From Streptomyces tsukubensis (lineage in GTDB: Bacteria; Actinomycetota; Actinomycetes; Streptomycetales; Streptomycetaceae): a stretch of DNA of 64,000 nucleotides. Both the position numbers and the translations under genes were made by a program. The DNA lies in contig NZ_CP020700.1 of the NCBI RefSeq assembly GCF_003932715.1, positions 1,063,501 through 1,127,500 on the forward strand, in the 5' to 3' direction. The notes under the pieces were generated by a model. That model was not told the DNA's origin, ran no database searches, and was given only the letters and a program-made list of their open reading frames with translations. Positions 25,252 to 32,868 of the stretch are shown here, piece after piece. The stretch's first letter is position 1. Each line of letters begins with the position of its first letter.

Positions 25252-26111
25252 GCGTCCGCGCCTTCCGTGCCGGTGCCCGCCGGGCGCTCGCCGCCGCCGG
25301 TGACCGGGAGCCGGCCGACCAGCCAGCCGGGCGCCTGCGAGGGCCGGGGTTTCGAGGGTTCGTTCAACGTGATCCGTTCATGGATGGTCGCGGCGCGCGG
25401 CAGCAGGGCGGCGACATAGGCGCGGCGCAGCTCGTCCGTGGTGTCGAAGCCGGGCTCGTCGACCAGCCATTCGTCCGGCACCTCGGCCGTGACCTCGGTC
25501 AGCAGCTCCTCGGTGACGAGGGGGGCGAGTTCGGCGGCGGCAGCGGCGACGTCCGGCCGGAAGGGGGCGAGGGCGTGGTCGGAGGCGTCGTACGGCTTGG
25601 CCGCGGATGCGGCGGCCCCCGGCCAGTTGTGGTGCCAGATCATGGTCGCGCCGTGGTCGATGAGCCAGAGGTCGCCGTGCCACACCAGCATATTGGGGTT
25701 GCGCCACGACCGGTCGACGTTGTTGATCACGGCGTCGAACCAGACGACCCGGCCGGCCTCGGCCGGGTCCACCTCGTAGGCGAGCGGGTCGAAGCCGATG
25801 GACCCGGGCAGATAGTCCATGCCCAGATTGAGCCCGCCGCTGGCCTTGAGCAGCTCCTGCACCTCCTGGTCGGGTTCGCCGAGCCCGATGACCGGGTCGA
25901 GCTGGACGGTGACCAGCTCCGGCATCCGCAGTCCGAGCCGGCGCGCGAGCTGCCCGCAGACGACCTCGGCCACCAGCGTCTTGCGGCCCTGCCCGGCGCC
26001 GGTGAACTTGACGACGTAGGTGCCGAGGTCGTCGGCCTCGACGATCCCGGGGAGGGAACCGCCCTCCCTGAGGGGTGTGACATAGCGGGTTGCGGTGACT
26101 TCGGTCAGCAT
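25248..26111 (-). CDS. HipA-like kinase-fold protein
   Basis: Protein of 287 aa with the HipA/PI3K-like kinase fold but shorter than HipA (about 440 aa). Candidate ATP-binding Lys in TYVVKFTGAGQGRKTL, followed by AEVVCGQLARRLGL. The catalytic loop reads NNVDRSWRNPNML, with an Asp and downstream Asn placed as in HipA. LWLIDHGAT replaces the metal-binding DFG-type motif. No HipB-like XRE gene is adjacent; the partner is DUF3037. The C-terminus is Gly/Pro-rich. Target unknown; HipA phosphorylates a tRNA synthetase, but that is not implied here. Confidence 0.83.
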   Translation of the reverse strand: MLTEVTATRYVTPLREGGSLPGIVEADDLGTYVVKFTGAGQGRKTLVAEVVCGQLARRLGLRMPELVTVQLDPVIGLGEPDQEVQELLKASGGLNLGMDYLPGSIGFDPLAYEVDPAEAGRVVWFDAVINNVDRSWRNPNMLVWHGDLWLIDHGATMIWHHNWPGAAASAAKPYDASDHALAPFRPDVAAAAAELAPLVTEELLTEVTAEVPDEWLVDEPGFDTTDELRRAYVAALLPRAATIHERITLNEPSKPRPSQAPGWLVGRLPVTGGGERPAGTGTEGADA

Positions 26112-26356
26112 TTCCCCAGGCTATACGGCGGCTGTACGGCACGATGCCGCCACGATCCGGGGCAGGAAGGGGCGGCCCGGCCGGGCACCGGAGGCCGCGG
26201 CCGGTCCGGTGCCGCAGGGCCCGGAGGCCGTCACCCGGGCCATCACACGGTCATCACGTGTCCGTCACCGCGATCCGGTACAACCAATGCCGGTCCGCCG
26301 GGGTCCTGCTGACACCTGCCGTTGGCATGTGCATACAGATGTGGGAAAGAGGACGC

Positions 26357-27094
26357 ATGGCTGTGAACCGGAGACTCTTCCTGGGCGGATTCACCGCGGG
26401 GGCGGTGACCGTGGCGGCGGGCACTGCGACGCCCGCTGCGGCCGCGGCGGCCCAGGGGCCGACGACGACGTTCGACGGGCCCGTGGTCGCCGAGCGCTTC
26501 AGCACGAACTCGACGGTCAACTCCGCCTTCCTGAAGACGACGTCCACGACCGAGCACGCCGCGACCGTCTACCAGGCCGGGACCTCGGGCAGCGGGGTCG
26601 CCCTGAACATCGTGTCGGACAACCCGGACAACTCGGCGGTCTACCTCACCGGCCGGGAGAAGACCCGCGGCACCCTGAAGATCTCGCACATCGGCCATGC
26701 GGACGGGTCCGACGCGGACGCCGCCGCCGTGTCCATCGACCTGAAGACGGCCGGAACCGCCACGCAGGGCATCTTCCTGACCGCCACGGACGGTGCCACG
26801 ACGGGCAATCTGATCTGTCTGCGCAACAACGGCCGCGACGATTTCGTCGTCAAGGGCAGCGGACGCGTCGGCATCGGTCTGGCGGTGGGCTCCGCCCCCT
26901 GGTCCCAGCTCCATGTCGTCCAGCGGCCGGGGGCCGACTCCGCGCTGATGGTCGAGGGAGCGGTACGGATCGTCGACGCCGCGACCGTACCGACGGCGGT
27001 CGACTCCAAGGGCGGCGGCACGCTCTACGCACAGGGCGGCGAGCTGATGTGGCGCAGCGCGAACGGCAACGTCACCCGTATCGCCTCGGCCTGA
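26357..27094 (+). CDS. Tat-exported hyaluronidase-like protein
   Basis: Secreted protein of 245 aa. The Tat signal NRRLFLGGFTAGAVTVAAG ends near an alanine run. The mature part, beginning QGPTTTFDGPVVAERFSTNS, is beta-strand-rich and repetitive. The run HAATVYQAGTSGSGVALNI and the ending DSKGGGTLYAQGGELMWR closely recall, from memory, the secreted hyaluronidase described from Streptomyces koganeiensis and the phage HylP-type hyaluronate lyases. It would cleave hyaluronan outside the cell; probably trimeric beta-helix by analogy. Start ATG at 26357 has AAAGAGGA upstream. A small coiled-coil gene follows at 29 bp. Confidence 0.72.
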   Translation: MAVNRRLFLGGFTAGAVTVAAGTATPAAAAAAQGPTTTFDGPVVAERFSTNSTVNSAFLKTTSTTEHAATVYQAGTSGSGVALNIVSDNPDNSAVYLTGREKTRGTLKISHIGHADGSDADAAAVSIDLKTAGTATQGIFLTATDGATTGNLICLRNNGRDDFVVKGSGRVGIGLAVGSAPWSQLHVVQRPGADSALMVEGAVRIVDAATVPTAVDSKGGGTLYAQGGELMWRSANGNVTRIASA

Positions 27095-27123
27095 CCGAGC
27101 TGCGACAGGAACGGACGACGACT

Positions 27124-27303
27124 GTGCAACTGACACCCGAGGAACTGGTCGCGGAGTTCCATGACGCCGTCATGGAGCTGTACTTCGCCCGCAAGCGCAT
27201 CGCGCATCTGGAGGCGGAGAACGAAATGCTCCGGGTACGGCCGGCGGAGGCCGGGCCGGGCAGTACGGAGCAGACGGGGGCGGCAGCCGAAACCGTGCCC
27301 TGA
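27124..27303 (+). CDS. Small coiled-coil protein downstream of the hyaluronidase
   Basis: Protein of 59 aa starting with GTG. Residues about 8-40 (AVMELYFARKRIAHLEAENE) follow a heptad pattern with leucines and isoleucines, suggesting a short coiled coil; the tail is Gly/Glu/Thr-rich. Weak ribosome binding site (CAGGAACGG). Starts 29 bp after the hyaluronidase stop on the same strand, so co-transcription is likely. No signal peptide, so it stays in the cytoplasm. Role unknown. Confidence 0.65.
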   Translation: MQLTPEELVAEFHDAVMELYFARKRIAHLEAENEMLRVRPAEAGPGSTEQTGAAAETVP

Positions 27304-27342
27304 TCCCGCCTTGCGGCGGCGCGGATCCCCCGCCCGTCCGCT

Positions 27343-27369
27343 GCCGGAGCGCCCCGCCGGCGCTCCGGC
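27343..27369. terminator. Bidirectional terminator hairpin
   Basis: GCCGGAGCGCC (27343-27353) and GGCGCTCCGGC (27359-27369) form an 11-bp stem with a 5-nt loop between the convergent coiled-coil and methyltransferase genes. Confidence 0.75.
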
Positions 27370-28191
27370 TCAGCGGGCCCGGACGGCCGTGACCGTGTAG
27401 TAGTCGAGGATTCCGCGCTCGTAGGCGCGCAGGAAGTTCCGCGGCCAGGTCCCCGGGTCCCACCAGCGGCTGAGCCACAGGTCCCACCCCGGCCAGACGT
27501 GCGCCCCGATCGGCTCGACGCGCACCTGCGTGAGCCCGGCCGCCGAGAAGGCGTCCGCGAGCGCCGCCACCGGCCGGGCGAGGTCCAGGCCGTTGGCGAA
27601 GGTCTCCAGCAGCTCTGCCAGTTCCCCCGGCCGGGTGGGCTCGTCGTCCACGGTGAAGAAGCTGGTCACGGCCGTACGGCCGCCGGGCCGCAGGACCCGC
27701 GCCGTCTCCTCGGCGAAGGCGGTGAGGTCCGGGAAGTGCTGGGCGGCCTCGACGCTGACGACCACGTCGTACGCATCGTCGTCCGACGGGATCTGCTCGG
27801 CGGCTCCCCGGACGAACCGCAGCCGGTCCGGCATGCGGCGGAGCAGGTCCGGGTGGAGATCGCGGGCGCGCTGCAACTGCTGCGGATGGACGTCCAGACC
27901 GGTCACCGAGGCGGGTCCGTACTCCTCCAGGGCGAGCGCGCAGCCCCGTCCGAGTCCGCAGCCCACTTCCAGGACCCGGTCCGAAGCGCGCACTGCCGCG
28001 GCGTCCAGGACGTGCCGGTAGAGATCCTGCTGGCTGCGGATCCGCTCCTGCTCCCCCGGCGGACGGGCCGGATCGGCCGCCCGCCAGTAGCCGAAGTTGA
28101 TGAATCCGCCGCCGAAGATCGGCTCCGCGCCCAGATCGTCCGGGCCGTACGTCTCGCGCACCACGGAGCGCATCGGAACACCGTCCGCCAC
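27370..28191 (-). CDS. Class I SAM-dependent methyltransferase
   Basis: Protein of 273 aa. SAM-binding VLEVGCGLGRGCALAL (motif I), then VTGLDVHPQQLQRAR and VVSVEAAQHFPDL, with EETARVLRPGGR in motif III. The pattern resembles methyltransferases of small metabolites and polyketides (sterol and phosphatidylethanolamine-type). The opening GGGFINFGYWRA is typical of that group. The GTG at 28191 has GGGAGG five bases upstream, better than any upstream ATG. Monocistronic; product unknown. Confidence 0.85.
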   Translation of the reverse strand: MADGVPMRSVVRETYGPDDLGAEPIFGGGFINFGYWRAADPARPPGEQERIRSQQDLYRHVLDAAAVRASDRVLEVGCGLGRGCALALEEYGPASVTGLDVHPQQLQRARDLHPDLLRRMPDRLRFVRGAAEQIPSDDDAYDVVVSVEAAQHFPDLTAFAEETARVLRPGGRTAVTSFFTVDDEPTRPGELAELLETFANGLDLARPVAALADAFSAAGLTQVRVEPIGAHVWPGWDLWLSRWWDPGTWPRNFLRAYERGILDYYTVTAVRAR

Positions 28192-28330
28192 TCTTGCCTC
28201 CCTCGGAACCCGCACCCTCCCCATCATGCCCGGATCCGCCGTCCGTACCCGGGACGAAAGGCACCCCGGCCGGATCCGGAGGCGCGAATCCAAAACGGAC
28301 GGTGGAGGCGCGGGCCCGGCGTTCCGCGGT

Positions 28331-28975
28331 TCAGTGCCGGCCGGTGCCGGATCCCGTCTCGGCGGCGGTCTTCAGATCGCGCAGCCATGCTTCGAGGCCC
28401 TGCCGGAGGATCTCGGTCGCGATCTCGGGGACCGCTTCGACCTGGGGGCCGGTGTGGGTCTCCTCGGTGGCGACCCGGACCCCGCCCGGCACCTTGGTGA
28501 AGGTCCACACATGGATGCCGTCGATGCGCAGCCCCTCGGCGGTCGCGGGGCCGGTCCACCGGATGCAGGAGCCGCGTTTGAGCTGCCCGACGGTCGAGGT
28601 GATCTCCATTTCGGTGGCGGGGGTGACCGGGTTGGGAGGTACGGGGAGGGTCCAGCGGAAGGCCGAACCCTTCCTGAAGGGGCCGTGGTCCAGGCGTTCG
28701 GCACTGGTGACGGAGCCCTTCCAGGACGGCCAGCGCGCGACATCGGTCTGGAGCTTCCAGATGGTGTGCAGCGGGGCGTCGATCACGGTCTCGGTCCGGT
28801 GGCGAACCTTCGCGCCGGGGTCGACGCCCTGGCCGCGGCAGGTGAGGGGCGCGCCGGGGCGGTCGGGGCCGGCCGCGGCGGGCGCGGCGGCGGTGCCGAG
28901 GAGGCCGAAGAGGAGGGTGGTGGTGCACAGGGCGGCGCGGATTCCGGTGCCCATGAACCCCATGAACGTAGACAT
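28331..28975 (-). CDS. Secreted SRPBCC (START-like) protein
   Basis: Protein of 214 aa with an N-terminal signal peptide (about residues 1-35, ending AAAPAAAGP) and a SRPBCC hydrophobic-ligand fold: TETVIDAPLHTIWKLQTDVARWPSWKGSV and later GIHVWTFTKVPGGVRVATEE. Most SRPBCC proteins are cytoplasmic, so export is unusual. Divergent from a TetR gene, with an inverted repeat between them, so it is the likely target of that regulator. Confidence 0.85.
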   Translation of the reverse strand: MSTFMGFMGTGIRAALCTTTLLFGLLGTAAAPAAAGPDRPGAPLTCRGQGVDPGAKVRHRTETVIDAPLHTIWKLQTDVARWPSWKGSVTSAERLDHGPFRKGSAFRWTLPVPPNPVTPATEMEITSTVGQLKRGSCIRWTGPATAEGLRIDGIHVWTFTKVPGGVRVATEETHTGPQVEAVPEIATEILRQGLEAWLRDLKTAAETGSGTGRH

Positions 28976-29036
28976 GTCGTTCCCCTTGTCGGTCGTTTCG
29001 CGGGCCGGAAGGAACCCTACCGTTAACTGCTCTCGC

Positions 29037-29102
29037 TTTCGTTAGAAGCTATAACTGAATGAGACGGCCGGTCAACGGGTTGAGTGATAACCTCTAACGA
29101 AA
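29037..29102. promoter_or_regulatory. Inverted repeat in SRPBCC/TetR divergent promoter
   Basis: TTTCGTTAGAAGCTAT (from 29037) and GATAACCTCTAACGAAA (29086-29102) are inverted near-copies around a promoter-like AT-rich stretch. They form two opposed half-operators, likely for the flanking TetR protein. Confidence 0.65.
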
Positions 29103-29143
29103 TCTTGGAGCCGTCACGGAGACGCCGGGAGAGGTGGCCGTCC

Positions 29144-29797
29144 ATGGGGGACGCGGATCCGGGGACTCCCCGGGAGCGGTACCGGGCCCAAGTGCGCGCG
29201 GAGATCAAAGAACGCGCCTGGGAGCAGATCGCCGCGGCAGGGGCGTCCGCGCTCTCCCTCAACGCCATCGCCAAGCAGCTGGGCATGAGCGGCCCCGCGC
29301 TCTACCGCTACTTCGCCGGCCGCGACGATCTCATCACCGAGCTGGTCCGGGACGCGTACCGGAGCCTCGCCGACACCGTCCGTACGGCCGCCGCGGCCGG
29401 TGCCGGCCTCGCCGCGCTGGCGCACACACTGCGCGACTGGGCCCTGGCGGACCCCCAGCGGTATCTGCTCGTCTACGGCACCCCCGTTCCCGGCTACCAC
29501 GCGCCCGAGGACATCACCGGCATCTCGTCCGAGATCATGGCCGTCCTTCTCGACGCCTGCGCGGCGCTCGCCCCGGCCGGGCCGCCGACACCGTTCGACA
29601 GCCATCTCGCGGACCACCGGAACTGGGCCGGCGCGCATCCCGCCCCGCCCGCGGCCCTCCATCTGGCCCTGGCCTTCTGGACCCGGGTGCACGGTCTGCT
29701 CTCCCTGGAACTCTCGGGCCACTTCGCCGGAATGGACTTCGAACCCGCCCTGTTCTTCGCGGCCGAGGTGGACGCCCTCACGGCGCGCGGCGCCTGA
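29144..29797 (+). CDS. TetR-family transcriptional regulator
   Basis: Regulator of 217 aa. Helix-turn-helix: AWEQIAAAGASALSLNAIAKQLGMSGPALYRYFAGRDDL, the standard TetR pattern. The C-terminal part is of the TetR_C WHG-like type. The ATG at 29144 starts the conserved DADPGTPRERYRAQVRAEI lead-in; an upstream ATG would run through the operator. Divergent from the secreted SRPBCC gene. Confidence 0.9.
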   Translation: MGDADPGTPRERYRAQVRAEIKERAWEQIAAAGASALSLNAIAKQLGMSGPALYRYFAGRDDLITELVRDAYRSLADTVRTAAAAGAGLAALAHTLRDWALADPQRYLLVYGTPVPGYHAPEDITGISSEIMAVLLDACAALAPAGPPTPFDSHLADHRNWAGAHPAPPAALHLALAFWTRVHGLLSLELSGHFAGMDFEPALFFAAEVDALTARGA

Positions 29798-29926
29798 CCC
29801 GGATCCGGCCGGGGTACCGGCCGAAACGGTGAACCTGCGCGCGACCGGGCACGTACTCCCTCGCAGAGGCCGGACGATCCTGGTGAACCCGGCCCACGGG
29901 ACCGTGAGAAGAAGGAGCGCACACAG

Positions 29927-30409
29927 ATGTCCGGATCACAGCGGGAGCCCCGCACCGTCTGCCGCAGGACCGTCGTCGCCGCGGTGGGCGGGGCCGGTCT
30001 CGCGGTCGCGCTGACGGCGTGCGGCTCGGACGACGAACCGTCCGGGAGCGGCAAGAAGGACGCCGGGAGCACCGAGGCGAGCACCGGCGGCACCTCGGGC
30101 GGTACCGACGGCGGCACCGACGGCGGCGGCAAGGTGCTGGCCAAGGTGGCCGACATCCCCGAGGGCGGGGGCAAGGTGGTCGGCGATGTGGTGATCACCC
30201 AGCCGGTGAAAGGCGAGTTCAAAGCCTTCTCGGCCAAGTGCACCCATCAGGGGTGCGCGGTGCGGAGCGTGGAGGACAACGTCATCGTCTGCCCCTGCCA
30301 CGACAGCCGGTTCGACGCGTCCGACGGCAGCGTCAAGGGCGGCCCGGCTCCGCGCCCGCTGCCGCCCACCGCGGTACGGCAGGAGGGCGATTCCATCGTG
30401 CTGGCCTGA
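29927..30409 (+). CDS. Tat-exported Rieske [2Fe-2S] lipoprotein
   Basis: Iron-sulfur protein of 160 aa. Twin-arginine signal [21 protein letters not shown] ends in a lipobox-like LTAC. A Gly/Ser/Thr-rich spacer leads to a Rieske domain with both cluster-binding boxes, CTHQGC and CPCHDSRF. Export as a folded, cofactor-loaded protein fits a Tat signal. It probably acts as an electron carrier on the outer membrane face; partner unknown. It resembles the free Rieske lipoproteins common in streptomycetes, not the bc1 subunit. Confidence 0.92.
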   Translation: MSGSQREPRTVCRRTVVAAVGGAGLAVALTACGSDDEPSGSGKKDAGSTEASTGGTSGGTDGGTDGGGKVLAKVADIPEGGGKVVGDVVITQPVKGEFKAFSAKCTHQGCAVRSVEDNVIVCPCHDSRFDASDGSVKGGPAPRPLPPTAVRQEGDSIVLA

Positions 30410-30442
30410 TGCCCGCCCGCGGCGCGGCGGTGTCCGCCCGGG

Positions 30443-31186
30443 TCAGGGGGTGTGCCGGCGCCAGACGTCCAGCACCGCCCGGCAGGTGGTGACGGTGGCC
30501 ACGGGCGCCAGGGTGTGACGGAGCATCGCGGGGGTGTAGTCGGCGGGCACCCCCGCGATCGCGTCCCGCGGTACGACGGCCGTATAGCCGAGGTTGACCG
30601 CGTCGAACACGGTGTTGGGTACGGCGACGTTCGCCGACACTCCGGTGATCAGGAGGGTCCGGCAGCGGAGATTGCGCAGCAGCGGGTCCAGCCCGGTCCC
30701 GGCGAGGGGCGACAGACCGTGCAGCCGCCGCACGACGAGGTCCTCGGCCGCGGCTTCGACCGGCGGCGCGGGTTCCACGGCCGGGGTGCCGGAGTGCTGC
30801 TGTACGGGGAGGCCCGCGAGAGCCCGGAAGAGCGGGGCGTTGAGGTTGGCCCCCCGCCCGTCGGGGCGGCGCTCGGCCACCGCGTGGACCACCTGGACGC
30901 CGGCCGCGCGCGCGGCGGCGGCCAGCCGGGCGATCCGGTCCAGGACTCCGGAGCGCCGCGCCTCGGCGGCGAGTTCGGGCAGGGCGCTCCGCACTCCGAC
31001 GACACCGCGCTGGCATTCGACGGTGAGCAGGACGGTGGTGGCCGGGTCGAGCAGCCGGGACAGCCGGTCGCGCGCCGCGGACCCAGGCCCGGTTTCAGCC
31101 TCGGCTTCGGGCCCGGTCTTCCGCCCGTTTCCGTTTCCGTTTCCGGTTCCGCTTCCGGGTTCGGGTTTCGGTGCGCCGGACGGCAT
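30443..31186 (-). CDS. Isochorismatase-fold protein with altered catalytic residues
   Basis: Protein of 247 aa of the isochorismatase/cysteine hydrolase fold. Family catalytic triad is Asp-Lys-Cys. Here the first motif reads LLTVECQRGVVG (Glu for Asp), the lysine position reads VVRRLHG (Arg) and the cysteine motif reads GVSANVAVPN (Ala for Cys). All three are replaced, so hydrolase activity is doubtful. The N-terminal 45 residues are low-complexity Gly/Asn/Glu. Many actinobacteria have such a subfamily. Divergent from a PPOX-fold gene. Confidence 0.8.
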   Translation of the reverse strand: MPSGAPKPEPGSGTGNGNGNGRKTGPEAEAETGPGSAARDRLSRLLDPATTVLLTVECQRGVVGVRSALPELAAEARRSGVLDRIARLAAAARAAGVQVVHAVAERRPDGRGANLNAPLFRALAGLPVQQHSGTPAVEPAPPVEAAAEDLVVRRLHGLSPLAGTGLDPLLRNLRCRTLLITGVSANVAVPNTVFDAVNLGYTAVVPRDAIAGVPADYTPAMLRHTLAPVATVTTCRAVLDVWRRHTP

Positions 31187-31334
31187 CTCGGGATCCTTCC
31201 GCCGGGTACGGGGTCACCGCGTCCACCCCGCGGCACCCTTGCGCCCCGGAGGCGTAACACCCATCCTTCCTGACACACCGTCAGACAACAAGTCCGTGCG
31301 GGCACTCCGTACGGGCCGGGAGGGGGTGGCGGCA

Positions 31335-31829
31335 GTGCCGGAGCAGCGCCGGCCCACGGACGCACAGCGCCGGGGGCGCCGGATCATGATGACCCCCGAG
31401 GAGACCGACGCCTTCCTCGCCGGGCAGCGGACCTGCCGGGTCGCGACCGTCTCACCGGACGGCCGCCCGCACGCCGGTGCGCTCTGGTACGTCTGGGACG
31501 GCACGTCCTTGTGGCTCTACTCCGTCGTCCGCAGCCGCCGCTGGGCCGATCTGCGGCGCGATCCCCGGATCGCGGTCCTGGTGGACGCCGGGGAGGAGTA
31601 CGGCGAGCTGCGCGGTGTGGAGCTGTCGGGCACGGTGGTTCCGGTCGGGGCGTCCCCGCGGACCGGGGAGCCGTGCGCGGAGCTGCGGGAGCCGGAGATG
31701 CTGTTCGCCCGGAAGTACTTCGGCCTGGACGCGATGCCGCACGACGGGCGGCACGCCTGGCTTCGGCTCACCCCGGACGCGGTGGTGTCCTGGGACTTCC
31801 GCAAACCGGGGCGCACCGCTCCGGCCTGA
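31335..31829 (+). CDS. PPOX-class (pyridoxamine-phosphate-oxidase-fold) flavoprotein
   Basis: Protein of 164 aa: FLAGQRTCRVATVSPDGRPHAGALWYVWDGTSLWLYSV is the split-barrel flavin/F420-binding lead of PPOX proteins. Such proteins use FMN or F420 and often bind heme or reduce small substrates. The GTG at 31335 has a GGGAGGGGG sequence upstream. Its C-terminus PDAVVSWDFRK is typical. Convergent with the LysR gene. Exact activity unknown. Confidence 0.85.
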   Translation: MPEQRRPTDAQRRGRRIMMTPEETDAFLAGQRTCRVATVSPDGRPHAGALWYVWDGTSLWLYSVVRSRRWADLRRDPRIAVLVDAGEEYGELRGVELSGTVVPVGASPRTGEPCAELREPEMLFARKYFGLDAMPHDGRHAWLRLTPDAVVSWDFRKPGRTAPA

Positions 31830-31852
31830 TCCGGGGGCGGGCCGGCCCCGGA
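31830..31852. terminator. Bidirectional hairpin between PPOX and LysR genes
   Basis: TCCGGGG (31830-31836) pairs with CCCCGGA (31846-31852) in the 29-bp gap between convergent genes. Short but well placed. Confidence 0.5.
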
Positions 31853-31858
31853 GCCGGA

Positions 31859-32794
31859 TCAGAGCGCCCCGGCCCGCCCCGCTCCCGGAGCCGCGCCGAC
31901 GGCCGCGGCCGCGTCGGCCAGCGCCCCCACGGTCGCCCGGACGGACGGCCGCCGGTCGGCGTCGGTGCGCCACACCGCGTACACATGCCGCATCACCCGC
32001 TGGCGTACGGGAACGAGCGCGACGCCCTCCGGCACCGGACCGCGCCCCAGCCGGGGCGTGACGCAGACCCCGCAGCCTGCCGCGATCAGCGCCAGCTGGG
32101 TGTGGTGCTCGCCCGCCAGATGCGGGATGCGCGGCTCGATTCCGCGCGAGCGCAGCGTGAACGTCAGCCATTCGTGGCAGAACTCGCCCTCGGGCCACGA
32201 CACCCAGTCGTCGTCGGCGAAGTCCTCCAGATCGACTTCCGCCCGGCCCGCCAGGGGGTGCCCGGCGGGCATGGCGACATCGGGCGCGTCGTCGAGCAGA
32301 TGGGCCTGGGCCAGCCCGCCGGGCACGGGCAGCCGCTTGTTGCTCCAGTCGAGGACGACGGCGAGGTCGTAGTCGCCCCGGACGACTCCGCGGATACCGT
32401 CCTCGGGCTCCGTCTCGCGGGTACGCACCCGCAGGTCGGGGTGGCCGGTCCGGAGGGCGGAGAGCATGCCGGGGAACAGCCCGCGGGCCGCCGTCGGGAA
32501 CGCGGCGACCTGCACCTCCCCCACCACCTGCCCGCGCTGCGCCTCGATATCGGCCTGCGCCGCTTCGACCTGGGACAGGATCCGGGCGGCGTGACCGGCG
32601 AGCAGTCGGCCCGCGTCGGTGAGCCGCACGCCGCGCCCGTTCTTGGCGAGCAGTTGCTGTCCGACCTCCCGCTCCAGCTTGGAGAGCTGCTGGGAGACGG
32701 CGGAGGTCGTGACGTGCAGCCCCTCGGCGGCGGCGCTCACCGAGCCGTGGCGGGCGAGGGCGTCCAGGGTCCGCAGGCGCTCCAGATTCAACAT
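31859..32794 (-). CDS. LysR-family transcriptional regulator
   Basis: Regulator of 311 aa. N-terminal winged HTH: LERLRTLDALARHGSVSAAAEGLHVTTSAVSQQLSKLEREVG; C-terminal two-lobed ligand domain begins GEVQVAAFPTAARGLFP. The C-terminal 25 residues are Ala/Gly-rich. Divergent from an EamA transporter 74 bp away, the classic LysR-target layout, so it is the likely activator of that exporter. Confidence 0.92.
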   Translation of the reverse strand: MLNLERLRTLDALARHGSVSAAAEGLHVTTSAVSQQLSKLEREVGQQLLAKNGRGVRLTDAGRLLAGHAARILSQVEAAQADIEAQRGQVVGEVQVAAFPTAARGLFPGMLSALRTGHPDLRVRTRETEPEDGIRGVVRGDYDLAVVLDWSNKRLPVPGGLAQAHLLDDAPDVAMPAGHPLAGRAEVDLEDFADDDWVSWPEGEFCHEWLTFTLRSRGIEPRIPHLAGEHHTQLALIAAGCGVCVTPRLGRGPVPEGVALVPVRQRVMRHVYAVWRTDADRRPSVRATVGALADAAAAVGAAPGAGRAGAL

Positions 32795-32868
32795 GTAAGA
32801 AAGGCTAATCCATGCGCGGAAGAAATTATCACTTGTGCTACGAGATTTTCGGGGCGACAGTAGACGTC

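Noticed and set aside
26112..26356. Additional small gene before the hyaluronidase
   Set aside because: Frames there are Arg/Pro-rich without ribosome sites; the region is better read as a divergent promoter.
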